A stretch of 64,000 bases of DNA from Pinibacter sp031553495 (lineage in GTDB: Bacteria; Bacteroidota; Bacteroidia; Chitinophagales; Chitinophagaceae). The DNA lies in contig JAVBLN010000016.1 of the NCBI GenBank assembly GCA_031553495.1, forward strand, positions 62,001 through 126,000, read 5' to 3'. Position numbers and translations under genes: made by a program. Below the pieces are notes generated by a model. That model made no database searches and was not told the DNA's origin. It saw only the letters and a program-made list of their open reading frames with translations. This document shows, piece after piece, positions 25,631 through 34,195 of the stretch; position 1 is the stretch's first letter; every line of letters starts with the position of its first letter.

Positions 25631-26500
25631 ATGTCGGAACTGTTAAAAAATAAACTCGCGCAATTTGACGCCACTCCCCCAAAGGGTGTGTGGGATGAAA
25701 TTGCCATAGAGCTGGATAACATTTCGGCATATAAACATACCTCAGAAAGGTTATTCAACTACGAAGCCACTCCCCCCGGTGGAACTTTCGAAAAGATTAC
25801 TTTTACGCTTGATAATGATTTGCCTCAAAAGCAAACTCCGGTAAAAAAGATCACTACTTTTTTGAAATGGTCTGTAGCTGCGGCAGTATTACTTGCAGTA
25901 GCCACTACAGGCTTACTTCTTTTCAATAAAAAGAGTGCCCCTCAAATCGCCGCATTGCCAATGACCGACACCAATAATAATCTGCCATCATTGCAATCAC
26001 CGGGACTTGCACTCAATAATACAGAAGATGACTTACCGGCAACAACAGAAGCAGAAGAAAATTTAAAACCACAACTAAAACAATTGGTTGCGAAAAATTC
26101 TCATAGTGAGCAATTATATTCCGGTAATAGAAATATACATCCTGCAGAACCCGCTGAGGTTGGACTTATCACAACAAAAGCAAAAGTGCATATTGATCCG
26201 CCACGCATTAAAGAATCACTTGCAGAATTAGCAGCAAAATTTGTTTTGAATGGCAATTATATTACCATTTCAGGACCTAATGGAGAAACAAAAAAGATTT
26301 CCCTTAAGTTGTTCAATGCGGTTTATGGTCACAACTTCCTCAATAATAGCGACGCAGATCCCAATACATTAGTAGAAAGTGCAGTTTGGGAAAAAAAGCT
26401 TAGCGAATGGAGAAACAAGATCGTTCAATCCGGCTTTGTTCCCAATGCAGGTAATGGTATGGATATCCTGAACCTGAAAGAATTGATCCGGGAAAACTAA
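25631..26500 (+). CDS. Membrane protein after the ECF sigma gene, probable anti-sigma factor
   Basis: The protein has 289 residues. A cytoplasmic N-terminus (1-75) contains two similar units beginning FDATPPKGVWDEIAIELD and YEATPPGGTFEKITFTLD. A single membrane segment follows (about 78-98, FLKWSVAAAVLLAVATTGLL), then a low-complexity periplasmic region and a C-terminal globular part with ITISGPNGETKKIS. Position, 3 bp spacing and topology fit an anti-sigma factor, although the sequence lacks the usual zinc-binding ZAS motif. The duplicated N-terminal unit may be the sigma-binding part (inference). Confidence 0.7.
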   Translation: MSELLKNKLAQFDATPPKGVWDEIAIELDNISAYKHTSERLFNYEATPPGGTFEKITFTLDNDLPQKQTPVKKITTFLKWSVAAAVLLAVATTGLLLFNKKSAPQIAALPMTDTNNNLPSLQSPGLALNNTEDDLPATTEAEENLKPQLKQLVAKNSHSEQLYSGNRNIHPAEPAEVGLITTKAKVHIDPPRIKESLAELAAKFVLNGNYITISGPNGETKKISLKLFNAVYGHNFLNNSDADPNTLVESAVWEKKLSEWRNKIVQSGFVPNAGNGMDILNLKELIREN

Positions 26501-26545
26501 GCTGCATCTCCTTCTTTTGTACTTTTACTTATTACATGCTTATTT

Positions 26546-26989
26546 ATGGCGCGAATTAAAATCAACCTCCCCGGTCATTTTCCGTTTCAAACAATTATGG
26601 ATATCCGAATTACTGACCTAAACTATGGAGGTCATGTTGGAAACGATATTATCCTATCATTAATTCATGAAGCAAGGTGCCGCTTTTTAAAAAGCTTTGG
26701 TTATTCAGAACAGAACCTGGAAGGCATTGGCATTATAATGACTGATGCAGCTATTGAATATAAAGCAGAACTTTTTTATGGCGATGCCGTATTGATCAAT
26801 GTGTGTGCAGGAGAATTTACAAAAGTTTCCTTTGACATTTTCTATAAATTAGAAAAGCAATTGGCAAAAGATGAATACATCACAGTTGCCCACGCAAAAA
26901 CAGGCATAGTTGGATATGATTACAACCTGAAAAAAGTTGTGACAATTCCTGAAAATGTAAAAGCAAACCTAACGGAACCAGGGTATTGA
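26546..26989 (+). CDS. Hotdog-fold acyl-CoA thioesterase (4HBT family)
   Basis: The protein has 147 residues, typical length. The key motif is ITDLNYGGHVGND (Asp at about 23 as catalytic residue), followed by helix FLKSFGYSEQNLEG and strands AAIEYKAELFYGDAVLINV and FDIFYKLEKQ. By family it cleaves acyl-CoA thioesters in the cytoplasm; chain length preference is not predictable. The gene stands 45 bp after the anti-sigma gene, possibly as the tail of that transcript. Confidence 0.85.
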   Translation: MARIKINLPGHFPFQTIMDIRITDLNYGGHVGNDIILSLIHEARCRFLKSFGYSEQNLEGIGIIMTDAAIEYKAELFYGDAVLINVCAGEFTKVSFDIFYKLEKQLAKDEYITVAHAKTGIVGYDYNLKKVVTIPENVKANLTEPGY

Positions 26990-27018
26990 ATAATGGAAGT
27001 ATCAGGTTAGGTAAAAAT

Positions 27019-27198
27019 CTAATGGTTTAATTTGTAAACTACTTTTTGGTTCAATTGAAGTGCCGGTGGTTCATTTTGTTCCGTAATCACCAAGCGCTCT
27101 TTATGTATCGCCTGCTGATTGTGTTTGACAACATGCAAAACTGTAATTAACAGCAATTCACCCATTAAAATCAAAGCTGGTAAATTTCTTTTTTTCAT
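27019..27198 (-). CDS. Small single-span membrane protein, unknown
   Basis: The protein has 59 residues from ATG 27196-27198 (MKKRNLPALILMGELLLITV): a basic start, one membrane helix (about 6-23) and a short polar tail ending KVVYKLNH. No family is recognised. It is convergent with the thioesterase. A possible TAACTTTG -7 box lies on the minus strand at 27299-27306. Coding status is plausible from the N-terminal design, but it could be spurious. Confidence 0.4.
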   Translation of the reverse strand: MKKRNLPALILMGELLLITVLHVVKHNQQAIHKERLVITEQNEPPALQLNQKVVYKLNH

Positions 27199-27327
27199 AC
27201 TATAGGGAATTAAGTTTAAGAAAACGGCCAGCAAAAATCGTTTTTAACAGATATCAGATTCCCTACCCCACTAAAATATTCATTATCTTTTAGAAATGCA
27301 AAGTTATATTTTTTTCTTCTCTCAAAA

Positions 27328-27349
27328 AATTGTTTTTTCAAAAACAATT
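27328..27349. other. Short perfect inverted repeat in a gene-free stretch
   Basis: AATTGTTTTT and AAAAACAATT separated by 2 nt. It is the only structure seen in 27235-27516; it could be a weak terminator or part of the leader of the small membrane protein. Confidence 0.35.
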
Positions 27350-27516
27350 CTTACAGTTCTGAACACAATGGCAACTATTACAACTTTTTAAGTTAACAGC
27401 TTAACAAAATGGGAAACATCTTGTGCGAAACATACAATTAATTATATAAAGCCTTCATAAAATTTCGAATAGTATTGCCAGTTATACTCACGGCATAATA
27501 ATATTTTACGCCTTGA

Positions 27517-27720
27517 TTTTTTTGTTACCGGCGGTAGTGCTTCTATTAAGCATCGTTGTGTCACTCACTTGTACGGCAGGAATGCTATTCAACAAGTTAT
27601 GAGTTATGAGTTATGAGTTGTGAGTGCTTTTGTTTTGGCTTGCAATCAGTGTAAAGAGCACTTTCAACTTTCAACTATACAGCACTCTCAATTCTCTACT
27701 CTCCACTCTCCATTTATTCA
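27517..27720 (+). repeat. Family A repeat, copy 7, in the long (~204 bp) version
   Basis: The core is 27517-27596 (T-run, TTACCGGCGG, type 1 core and flanks). The extension contains AAGTTATGAGTTATGAGTT, CTTTTGTTTTGGCTTGCAAT, CACTTTCAACTTTCAAC and CTCCACTCTCCATTTATTCA. The element ends right against the proC stop codon (TAG at 27722-27724). Confidence 0.85.
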
Positions 27721-27721
27721 A

Positions 27722-28519
27722 CTACCCTTTTAAAATTTTATTATAACTGGTAATAACACCCCGAATAAGTGAAGAGCTGAATCCCTGGTGTTCCATTTCA
27801 TTTAACCCTGCAATAGTACATCCTTTTGGAGTAGTCACCTTATCAATTTCCTGTTCCGGATGCGCACCTTTCTGAAGCAGCAGATCCGCTGCTCCTTTTA
27901 CAGTTTGCGCAGCAATAAGGCTCGCTGTTGCGGCACTAAACCCAATTTCGATTCCGCCTTGTATGTTGGCTCTTATATAACGCATGGCAAATGCAGTACC
28001 ACATGCGCCCAGTACGGTTGCGGCATCCATTAGCTTTTCATCAATTATGGCAACCTTACCCAGTTTTTCAAAAAGATTTTTGATAAAATCAATCTGCTGT
28101 TCTGTGGCTCCGTTATAACTTATACATGTCATACTTTCCCGAATAGCTATAGCAGTATTTGGCATAGCACGGAAAAAAGGAATATTTTTCTTCACCGCAT
28201 TTTGCATATCCTCAATGAAAATTCCAGTAACTACCGATACAAGAATATGTTTCCCCGGTTGCAATTCATCCTTAAAGCCATCAATTACTTCTTTCAGTTG
28301 AAATGGTTTTACCGCTACTATAATTACATCGCTATTCTTTACCGCTTCTTTATTGTTTGAGGTAACGTGTAATCCGGCATTTTTTAATGGCTGTAACTCA
28401 TTAGTATTTCGCCTTGTAATAGTAATATCCTCCGGAGTGGAAAAACCGCTTTTCAGTAAACCTTCAGCTATTGCTGTTCCTAAATTACCTCCGCCTATAA
28501 TTGCAATCTTTTTATACAT
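27722..28519 (-). CDS. proC: Pyrroline-5-carboxylate reductase
   Basis: The protein has 265 residues. The N-terminal Rossmann motif is IAIIGGGNLGTAIAEGLL (4-21); the NADPH-side region contains VIIVAVKPFQL; the C-terminal dimerisation part contains GACGTAFAMRYI near 170 and the family signature TTPKGCTIAGLNEMEHQGF near 230. It makes proline from pyrroline-5-carboxylate in the cytoplasm. It is preceded by hldD on the same strand with a terminator between, so it is probably transcribed alone. Confidence 0.95.
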   Translation of the reverse strand: MYKKIAIIGGGNLGTAIAEGLLKSGFSTPEDITITRRNTNELQPLKNAGLHVTSNNKEAVKNSDVIIVAVKPFQLKEVIDGFKDELQPGKHILVSVVTGIFIEDMQNAVKKNIPFFRAMPNTAIAIRESMTCISYNGATEQQIDFIKNLFEKLGKVAIIDEKLMDAATVLGACGTAFAMRYIRANIQGGIEIGFSAATASLIAAQTVKGAADLLLQKGAHPEQEIDKVTTPKGCTIAGLNEMEHQGFSSSLIRGVITSYNKILKG

Positions 28520-28536
28520 ACCTGATCTTTTAAAAC

Positions 28537-28572
28537 AAAAAAGCCACCACTATAAAAGTGAAATGGCTTTTT
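28537..28572 (-). terminator. Terminator between hldD and proC
   Basis: AAAAAGCCA and TGGCTTTTT with an inner CACT/AGTG arm; poly-A/poly-T on both sides, so it could work in either direction. Confidence 0.8.
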
Positions 28573-28600
28573 CGCATGTTTCTTTATATCGGAAACGAAA

Positions 28601-29578
28601 TTAATAAAACTTTCCTTGCGACAAATAATTTCTTACATAATCCTGCACACCATCCTCCAATGAATAAAAAGGTTCGGTGTAACCGACATTTAAGAGTTTT
28701 CGCATATCAGCCTCTGTGAAATATTGGTATTTATCGCGAATATCTTCCGGCATATCTATGAACTCAATGGCAGGTTCTTTATCAATGCCTGCGAAAGTAG
28801 CCTTTACAAGATCTTCAAAAGCCCTGGCTTTTCCCGTGCCCAGGTTATAAATTCCGGATGCGGGTTTAGTAAGCATCAACCAATAGCAAACCTTTACAAC
28901 ATCTTTTACATACACGAAATCGCGAAGCTGTTTGCCATCTTCAAAATCGGGTCGGTGGGATTTGAATAATTTCACCACACCATCCTTTTTTATCTGGTTA
29001 AAGGAATGAAATATGACGCTTGCCATCCTGGCTTTATGATACTCATTAGGACCATATACATTAAAAAATTTAAGTCCTGCCCAAAATGGGGGCTGTTTAG
29101 TTTGCTGTATGGCCCATTTGTCAAACTCATTTTTAGAAATTCCATAGGGATTTAACGGTCGTAACTTGAAGGGCAACTCATGATTATCTTCATAACCCAG
29201 CTCTCCGTCACCATATGTTGCTGCTGAAGAAGCATATACCAGCGGTATATTTTTTTCAACACAGTAGTTCCATATTTTTTGAGAATATGCTACATTCAAA
29301 TGCTCATGAACAGCGTAATTGAACTCTGTTGTATCTGTACGTGCCCCTATATGAAAAATAAAATCAACAGGATTTTTATTTTCGCTTAGCCAATTAAAAA
29401 ACTGCTCACGGTCTACTTTTTCTTTAAACTTTTTTCCCAACAGGTTTGGCTCTTTATCTTTTCGCGAAAAATCATCCACCAATATTAAATTAGTATATCC
29501 ATTACTGTTAAGAAAGCCAACCATACAACTTCCTATAAAACCAGCCGCTCCCGTAACTATAATCGTAGTTTCTTTCAT
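28601..29578 (-). CDS. hldD: ADP-L-glycero-D-manno-heptose-6-epimerase
   Basis: The protein has 325 residues. Extended SDR features: GAAGFIGS (10-17), VDDFSR near 34, YASSAATYGDGELGYE near 115 and the catalytic YGISK (Tyr145, Lys149). The FNVYGPNEYHKARMASV segment is typical of HldD. It converts ADP-D,D-heptose into ADP-L,D-heptose, the inner-core sugar precursor of lipopolysaccharide. The nearby GT4 gene and membrane protein also point to envelope polysaccharide, but they are not in one operon with it. Confidence 0.92.
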   Translation of the reverse strand: MKETTIIVTGAAGFIGSCMVGFLNSNGYTNLILVDDFSRKDKEPNLLGKKFKEKVDREQFFNWLSENKNPVDFIFHIGARTDTTEFNYAVHEHLNVAYSQKIWNYCVEKNIPLVYASSAATYGDGELGYEDNHELPFKLRPLNPYGISKNEFDKWAIQQTKQPPFWAGLKFFNVYGPNEYHKARMASVIFHSFNQIKKDGVVKLFKSHRPDFEDGKQLRDFVYVKDVVKVCYWLMLTKPASGIYNLGTGKARAFEDLVKATFAGIDKEPAIEFIDMPEDIRDKYQYFTEADMRKLLNVGYTEPFYSLEDGVQDYVRNYLSQGKFY

Positions 29579-29684
29579 TGAATGAATGTTTTTTTTGAGG
29601 ATAGAGATCAGATGTACTCTGAGTTTTTTGTCTTCCTATTTCTGATATCTGATTTCAAAACACCAACAACCGACAACTGCAATT

Positions 29685-29761
29685 CGCTCAATAGCATTCC
29701 TACCGTACAAGTGAGTGACACAACGATGCCTAATAGTAGCACTACCGCCGGTACCAAAAAA
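29685..29761 (-). repeat. Family A repeat, copy 8 (type 1/type 1)
   Basis: Minus strand: T-run, GGTACCGGCGG, CACTCACTTGTACGGTAGG, CTATTGAGCG. It is flanked by ACAACTCATAACTC arms to 29795 and by a GGTTGTTGGTG phrase before 29680. Confidence 0.9.
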
Positions 29762-29827
29762 GTTATGAGTTGTGAGTTATGAGTTGTGAGTGACAAATCC
29801 AACGCATTTCAAATTTCAAATCTCACC

Positions 29828-32062
29828 CTACAACGCACTAAGTGCATGCTCACTTTCATGACCGGCAAGCAGGTTCGCGATTGCGTTATCGTATTTTTCT
29901 TTCCAGGAAATAACATTTCCCCAATTTTCATCTTCTACAGAAATTGTTCCGTTTGTAACAACTCCCAATTTTGAAAACTCATGACCGGCAAGCGCAGATT
30001 CAAATGCCACTACTTTATCTTTCTTTACACTTACCACTACCCTGCTTTGAGCTTCACCAAACCAATAAGCGTCTTTGCGAATATCGGCATTAGCTGATTG
30101 CACCGCAAAGCCCAGATTTCTGTGGAACGAAGATTCAATTAAGGTAATAAACAAACCGCCTTCACTTACATCATGCGCTGAAACGATAAGTTTTTCCTTA
30201 ATCAGCTTCACGATTTGCTGCTGTAACGTAAATTCCTCCTCTATATCAAAATGTGGCGCCGGAGAAAATTCCACGCCTTTTATTTTCTGCAAATATTCCG
30301 AACTGTTAATATCTGCGCGGCTTTTACCAATAAGGTAAATAATATCTCCCTCTTCTTTAAAATCCATAGTCATTCTATCGTTCAATGAATCCAACAAACC
30401 AACCATGCCTATAGTTGGAGTTGGGTAAACGGGTCCATCCGGATTTTGATTATAGAAGCTTACATTACCACCGGTTACGGGAGTATCGAACTTCCGGCAG
30501 GCATCGCCCATACCTTTAATAGCCTGCACAAATTGATAGTACACTTCGGGGTCATACGGATTACCAAAATTTAAACAGTTGGTTACCCCCAAAGGTTGTC
30601 CACCGCTGCACACAAGATTACGGGCAGCCTCAGCCACCGCAATCATCGCGCCTTTATAAGGATCGGCAAACACGTAGCGACTATTACAATCAGTTGTAAC
30701 AGCTAACGCTTTATTACTTGGCCTGGCCAAAACAACCGCCGCGTCCGAAGGCTGATTTGTTGAAGTATTAGCTGCACCCACCATGCTGTCATACTGCACA
30801 TACACCCAACGCTTGGATGCTATATTAGGAATTTGAATAAGCTGCACTGCCACATCCAGCAAATTTGCAGGCTCTTCAATAGCAGATGCATCAAATGTTT
30901 TAGTTTTTGCAAGATACGCAGGCTCTCTATAATCTCTGTCGTATTGGGGAGCGCCGCCGCCAAGCACCAATTCCTCGGCAGGAACCTGCGCCTCCAGTTG
31001 CCCGTTCATGTAGAAGCTTAATAATCCATCATCGGTTACTTCGCCAATAACGGAGCATGGCAGATCCCATTTGTCAAATATCTTTTTTACCACATCCTCC
31101 TTACCTTTTTGCACTACCATCAGCATGCGTTCCTGGCTTTCGCTAAGCAACAATTCCCAGGCCTTCATATTTTGCTGGCGCATGGGCACTTTATCCAAAT
31201 CTATATGCATACCCACACCGCCTTTCGCGCTCATTTCCGCGGTGGAACAAATTATACCGGCAGCACCCATATCCTGCATACCTACAACCACTCCGGTAGG
31301 GATTACTTCAAGACAGGCCTCCAGCAGTTTTTTCTCCTGGAATGGATCGCCAACCTGAACAGCCGGCAGATCTTCAGCACTTTCCGCGGTAATATCAGCA
31401 GACGCGAACGAAGCGCCTCCAATGCCATCTTTTCCGGTGGCGGATCCCACAAAAATTACCGGGTTTCCCTTTCCCGAAGCAGTGGCGCTAATAGTTTCGC
31501 CGGCTTTTACAATCCCAACACTCATAGCGTTTACCAAAGGATTGGTATGATAGCACTGCTCAAAATAGATTTCGCCAGCCACGGTTGGCACACCAAAACA
31601 GTTGCCGTAATGACCAATGCCGTGTACTATACCGGCCAGCAAGTGCTGGGTTTTAGCTTCAGTAAGATTTCCGAAACGAAGCGAATTTAAAGAAGCGATC
31701 GGCCTGGCCCCCATCGTAAAAATATCGCGGTGAATACCGCCCACACCGGTTGCTGCACCTTGGAACGGTTCAATAGCCGAAGGGTGGTTATGGCTTTCTA
31801 TTTTAAATACTACGCCATATCCGTCTCCCATATCCATTAACCCTGCATTTTCTTCACCGGCGGCCACAAGCATTTTACCGCCTTCGCGGGGAAGGGTTTT
31901 AAGCCATTTAATAGAATTTTTATAACTGCAGTGCTCGCTCCACATGGCGCTAAAAGCACACAATTCATTAAAATTTGGAGTTCTGCCTAATTTTTGTTTG
32001 ATCAGTTCGAATTCTTCGGCTGTTAAACGTAATTGCTCGGCTGTTTTTACTGTTATTTCCAT
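29828..32062 (-). CDS. purL: Phosphoribosylformylglycinamidine synthase, small-type PurL
   Basis: The protein has 744 residues, the length of the stand-alone PurL of Gram-positive and Bacteroidota type, which needs PurS and PurQ. Motifs: MWSEHCSYKNS near 40, VVFKIESHNHPSAIEPF (ATP/substrate loop) near 85, GVGGIHRDIFTMGARPIA and VGMQDMGAAGI near 255, AHDVSEGG near 625. It converts FGAR to FGAM with ammonia from PurQ in the fourth step of purine synthesis. A TACCTTTG box lies at 32090-32097 just upstream. Confidence 0.96.
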   Translation of the reverse strand: MEITVKTAEQLRLTAEEFELIKQKLGRTPNFNELCAFSAMWSEHCSYKNSIKWLKTLPREGGKMLVAAGEENAGLMDMGDGYGVVFKIESHNHPSAIEPFQGAATGVGGIHRDIFTMGARPIASLNSLRFGNLTEAKTQHLLAGIVHGIGHYGNCFGVPTVAGEIYFEQCYHTNPLVNAMSVGIVKAGETISATASGKGNPVIFVGSATGKDGIGGASFASADITAESAEDLPAVQVGDPFQEKKLLEACLEVIPTGVVVGMQDMGAAGIICSTAEMSAKGGVGMHIDLDKVPMRQQNMKAWELLLSESQERMLMVVQKGKEDVVKKIFDKWDLPCSVIGEVTDDGLLSFYMNGQLEAQVPAEELVLGGGAPQYDRDYREPAYLAKTKTFDASAIEEPANLLDVAVQLIQIPNIASKRWVYVQYDSMVGAANTSTNQPSDAAVVLARPSNKALAVTTDCNSRYVFADPYKGAMIAVAEAARNLVCSGGQPLGVTNCLNFGNPYDPEVYYQFVQAIKGMGDACRKFDTPVTGGNVSFYNQNPDGPVYPTPTIGMVGLLDSLNDRMTMDFKEEGDIIYLIGKSRADINSSEYLQKIKGVEFSPAPHFDIEEEFTLQQQIVKLIKEKLIVSAHDVSEGGLFITLIESSFHRNLGFAVQSANADIRKDAYWFGEAQSRVVVSVKKDKVVAFESALAGHEFSKLGVVTNGTISVEDENWGNVISWKEKYDNAIANLLAGHESEHALSAL

Positions 32063-32089
32063 GTTTTATGAGGATGGTCTGAGAAAGCG

Positions 32090-32097
32090 CAAAGGTA
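32090..32097 (-). promoter_or_regulatory. -7 box for purL
   Basis: CAAAGGTA gives TACCTTTG on the minus strand, 28 bp before the purL ATG; no clear -33 partner was seen. Confidence 0.5.
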
Positions 32098-32173
32098 ATA
32101 AAGATTTGAGATTTGAAATTTTAGATTTGAAAAGCTTTTGATTGTTATACTTCGTGCTGTAGTGAGATTTTAT

Positions 32174-32248
32174 TTTTGGGGGGCCGGCGGTAGTGCTACT
32201 ATTAAGCATCGTTGTGTCACTCACTTGTACGGTAGGAATCCTGGTGGG
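32174..32248 (+). repeat. Family A repeat, copy 9 (type 1/type 1, right end changed)
   Basis: T-run, GGCCGGCGG, type 1 core, then CGGTAGGAATCCTGGTGGGC, where the right module has drifted. A shortened family D relative (GTCCTGAAAAGCAGG ... CTAGTTGGCTGGC) follows at 32299-32335. No gene lies in 32063-32406. Confidence 0.85.
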
Positions 32249-32406
32249 CAGTAACGAAGTCAGAGGCCAGAAATCAGAAAAGAATGTCTTGTGCCTTGTC
32301 CTGAAAAGCAGGTTGTTTTTCTAGTTGGCTGGCTATAGTAGGGCAACCAGCTTTATGCATACTAACAAATTTTTCTTAACGATTACCTAAGCTCCCATAC
32401 CGGCAA

Positions 32407-33612
32407 TCACAACATATTCGCTTGTGAACTTAATAATGCTGAATACAAAGCATCAATACTTTCCATTTCTTTTTGTTTGCTATACTTTTCTTCAATTGCC
32501 GCAAAGCCTTTATTACCCATGGTATGACGCAAGTCTTTGTTTTCAATTAACATAAGTAGTTTTTCACTAAAGGCAGCAATATCGCATGCAGATATTATAA
32601 ACCCGGTTTCATTGTCATTTATCACTTCAGTTACAGCGCCTGCTTTTGTCGAAATCACCGGTTTGGAAGCTGCACCCGCCTCAAGCAACGCAATGGGAAC
32701 ACCTTCATTTAGTGATGTGAGCACCACAATATCAAGGCCATTCATTGCTTGTTCAATTTCCAAAATCCAGGAAGTAAATGTTACAGTTGCTGCCTTTTGT
32801 TCTTCGGGAAAAAATACATGATCGATATGTTTACGATCCAAAGTCTTCATCAAATCGTTGCGCAAGGCGCCATCGCCAATAATAAAAAAACGAACGGGAA
32901 CTGAAGTTTTGGCAATTGTTTTTTCTACAACATCCAGAAATAAAAAATGATTCTTCACGGGTACAATTCTTCCCACTATACCAATAGCGATTTCATTATC
33001 TTGTAACAAATATTTATCACGAAACAGTTTCCCGGAAATTGTTTTATTGTTATTAAACTTAGCTACATCTATACCTAGATTGATTACTTCAATTTTCTCG
33101 GGCAAGCATATTTTATATATGTCTGCCAGTTCGTTCTTCTGCGATTCGCTAATAGCGATAATTTTTGTAGAATACCTGGCCAGTAAGCGTTCTACACGAA
33201 CTACTATCTGCGAAAAAAAGCGATTGAAGTATGAGTGGAATACATGTCCGTGATATGTGTGAATTATAATGGGTACATTTAGCATTGCCGCCGCAATTCT
33301 TCCTAACAGGCCCGGTTTTGCACCATTAGTGTGCACGATATCGGGTTTAATTTTTTGCAGAATATTTTTTATATGAAAGAACGCATTCACATCATTAAAC
33401 AAATTTATTGACCGATGCACTTCATTTACATGTATCACTTTTACTGCCGGATAAGGCTCAAGCATAAAAGACGCGTCATACTCATCTTTATTCTTTTCTC
33501 CTACCAATAAATAAACTTCATGCTTTGCAGATAAATAACCGGCCAATTGTACTGTATCCAAAGGCGCACCTCCGATTACCAACCTGTTAAGCATTATAAC
33601 GATTTTTGCCAT
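32407..33612 (-). CDS. Family 4 glycosyltransferase
   Basis: The protein has 401 residues from ATG 33610-33612 (MAKIVIMLNRLVIGGAPLDT). An upstream in-frame extension of 104 codons is rejected because it translates repeat sequence. The GT-B fold has an N-terminal acceptor domain with a GGAPLDT loop and HTNGAKPGLLGRIAA, then a C-terminal donor domain with GIVGRIVPVKN near 210 and the EGVPIALLEAGAASKP catalytic E-x7-E near 310. It transfers a sugar from a nucleotide sugar, probably in surface polysaccharide or lipid glycosylation. It is divergent from a polytopic membrane protein; acceptor and sugar are unknown. Confidence 0.88.
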   Translation of the reverse strand: MAKIVIMLNRLVIGGAPLDTVQLAGYLSAKHEVYLLVGEKNKDEYDASFMLEPYPAVKVIHVNEVHRSINLFNDVNAFFHIKNILQKIKPDIVHTNGAKPGLLGRIAAAMLNVPIIIHTYHGHVFHSYFNRFFSQIVVRVERLLARYSTKIIAISESQKNELADIYKICLPEKIEVINLGIDVAKFNNNKTISGKLFRDKYLLQDNEIAIGIVGRIVPVKNHFLFLDVVEKTIAKTSVPVRFFIIGDGALRNDLMKTLDRKHIDHVFFPEEQKAATVTFTSWILEIEQAMNGLDIVVLTSLNEGVPIALLEAGAASKPVISTKAGAVTEVINDNETGFIISACDIAAFSEKLLMLIENKDLRHTMGNKGFAAIEEKYSKQKEMESIDALYSALLSSQANML

Positions 33613-33734
33613 ATCCTTAATTAGCGTGAAAATTAAGTAAACTGAGCCAGTTACAACCCACAAAACCGGACAAAATAAAAAAATAATCAGATTATATGAT
33701 GATTTGCTATACAGATTGGGCACACAACTACATA

Positions 33735-33842
33735 AGTTGAAAATTGAAAATTGAAAGTTGAAAGTGACAATAAATTTAGAATGGAGAGTTGAGAATGGAG
33801 AATGCTTTATAGTTGAGAATGCTATAGATATTAGATAAAGCT
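33735..33842. repeat. Low-complexity block (TTGAAAATTGAAAGTTGAAA, GGAGAGTTGAGAATGG)
   Basis: It is the inverse-complement wording of the arms of the long family A version (CTTTCAACTTTCAA, CTCTCCACTCTCC), here without an adjoining core. Confidence 0.6.
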
Positions 33843-33849
33843 GAAACAA

Positions 33850-33917
33850 TGCCACGTCCTGAAAAAAGTAGACATTTCTTTTAGTTGTATATCCTGCACC
33901 TGGCGCTAACATGTCGA
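33850..33917 (+). repeat. Family D repeat, copy 2
   Basis: GCCACGTCCTGAAAAAAGTA, GACATTTCTTTTAGTTG, CACCTGGCGCTAACATG; it aligns with the minus strand of 10600-10680. Confidence 0.55.
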
Positions 33918-33929
33918 ATAGCACCGTTG

Positions 33930-34033
33930 TTTAACCACAAGGGCACAATAGAGGCTTACGGTACACAAGGGTTTGCTGAATTGTTACCAACCCTTGTGCG
34001 CCTTGTGCTTTCCTGGTGAACCTTGTGGTTAAC
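33930..34033. repeat. Long imperfect palindrome, copy 2
   Basis: TTTAACCACAAGGGCACAAT at one end and CCTTGTGGTTAACTC at the other, with inner ACACAAGGGTT / AACCCTTGTGC arms; the same design as 6989-7095. Confidence 0.75.
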
Positions 34034-34060
34034 TCAAAAACACTCATAACTCAAAACTTG

Positions 34061-34134
34061 TTGAATAGCATTACTGCCGTACAAGGGAGTGACACAACGA
34101 TGCTTAATAGTAGCACTACCGCCGATAACAAAAT
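34061..34134 (-). repeat. Family A repeat, copy 10 (type 1/type 1)
   Basis: TTGAATAGCATTACTGCCGT through GCACTACCGCCGATAAC; the core has a one-base change. Together with the three preceding blocks it fills the 583 bp between the GT4 gene and the membrane protein. Confidence 0.88.
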
Positions 34135-34195
34135 AAATCGAAGTATAGAACTCTCTTTTTTAAAGGATGATTAACTTGCAATTAAAATATTCATA

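Noticed and set aside
33613..33924. 104-codon upstream extension of the GT4 glycosyltransferase
   Set aside because: It translates the CTTTCAACTTTCAA/CTCTCCACTCTCC repeat block and family D sequence; the family N-terminus MAKIVIMLNRLVIGG begins at 33612.
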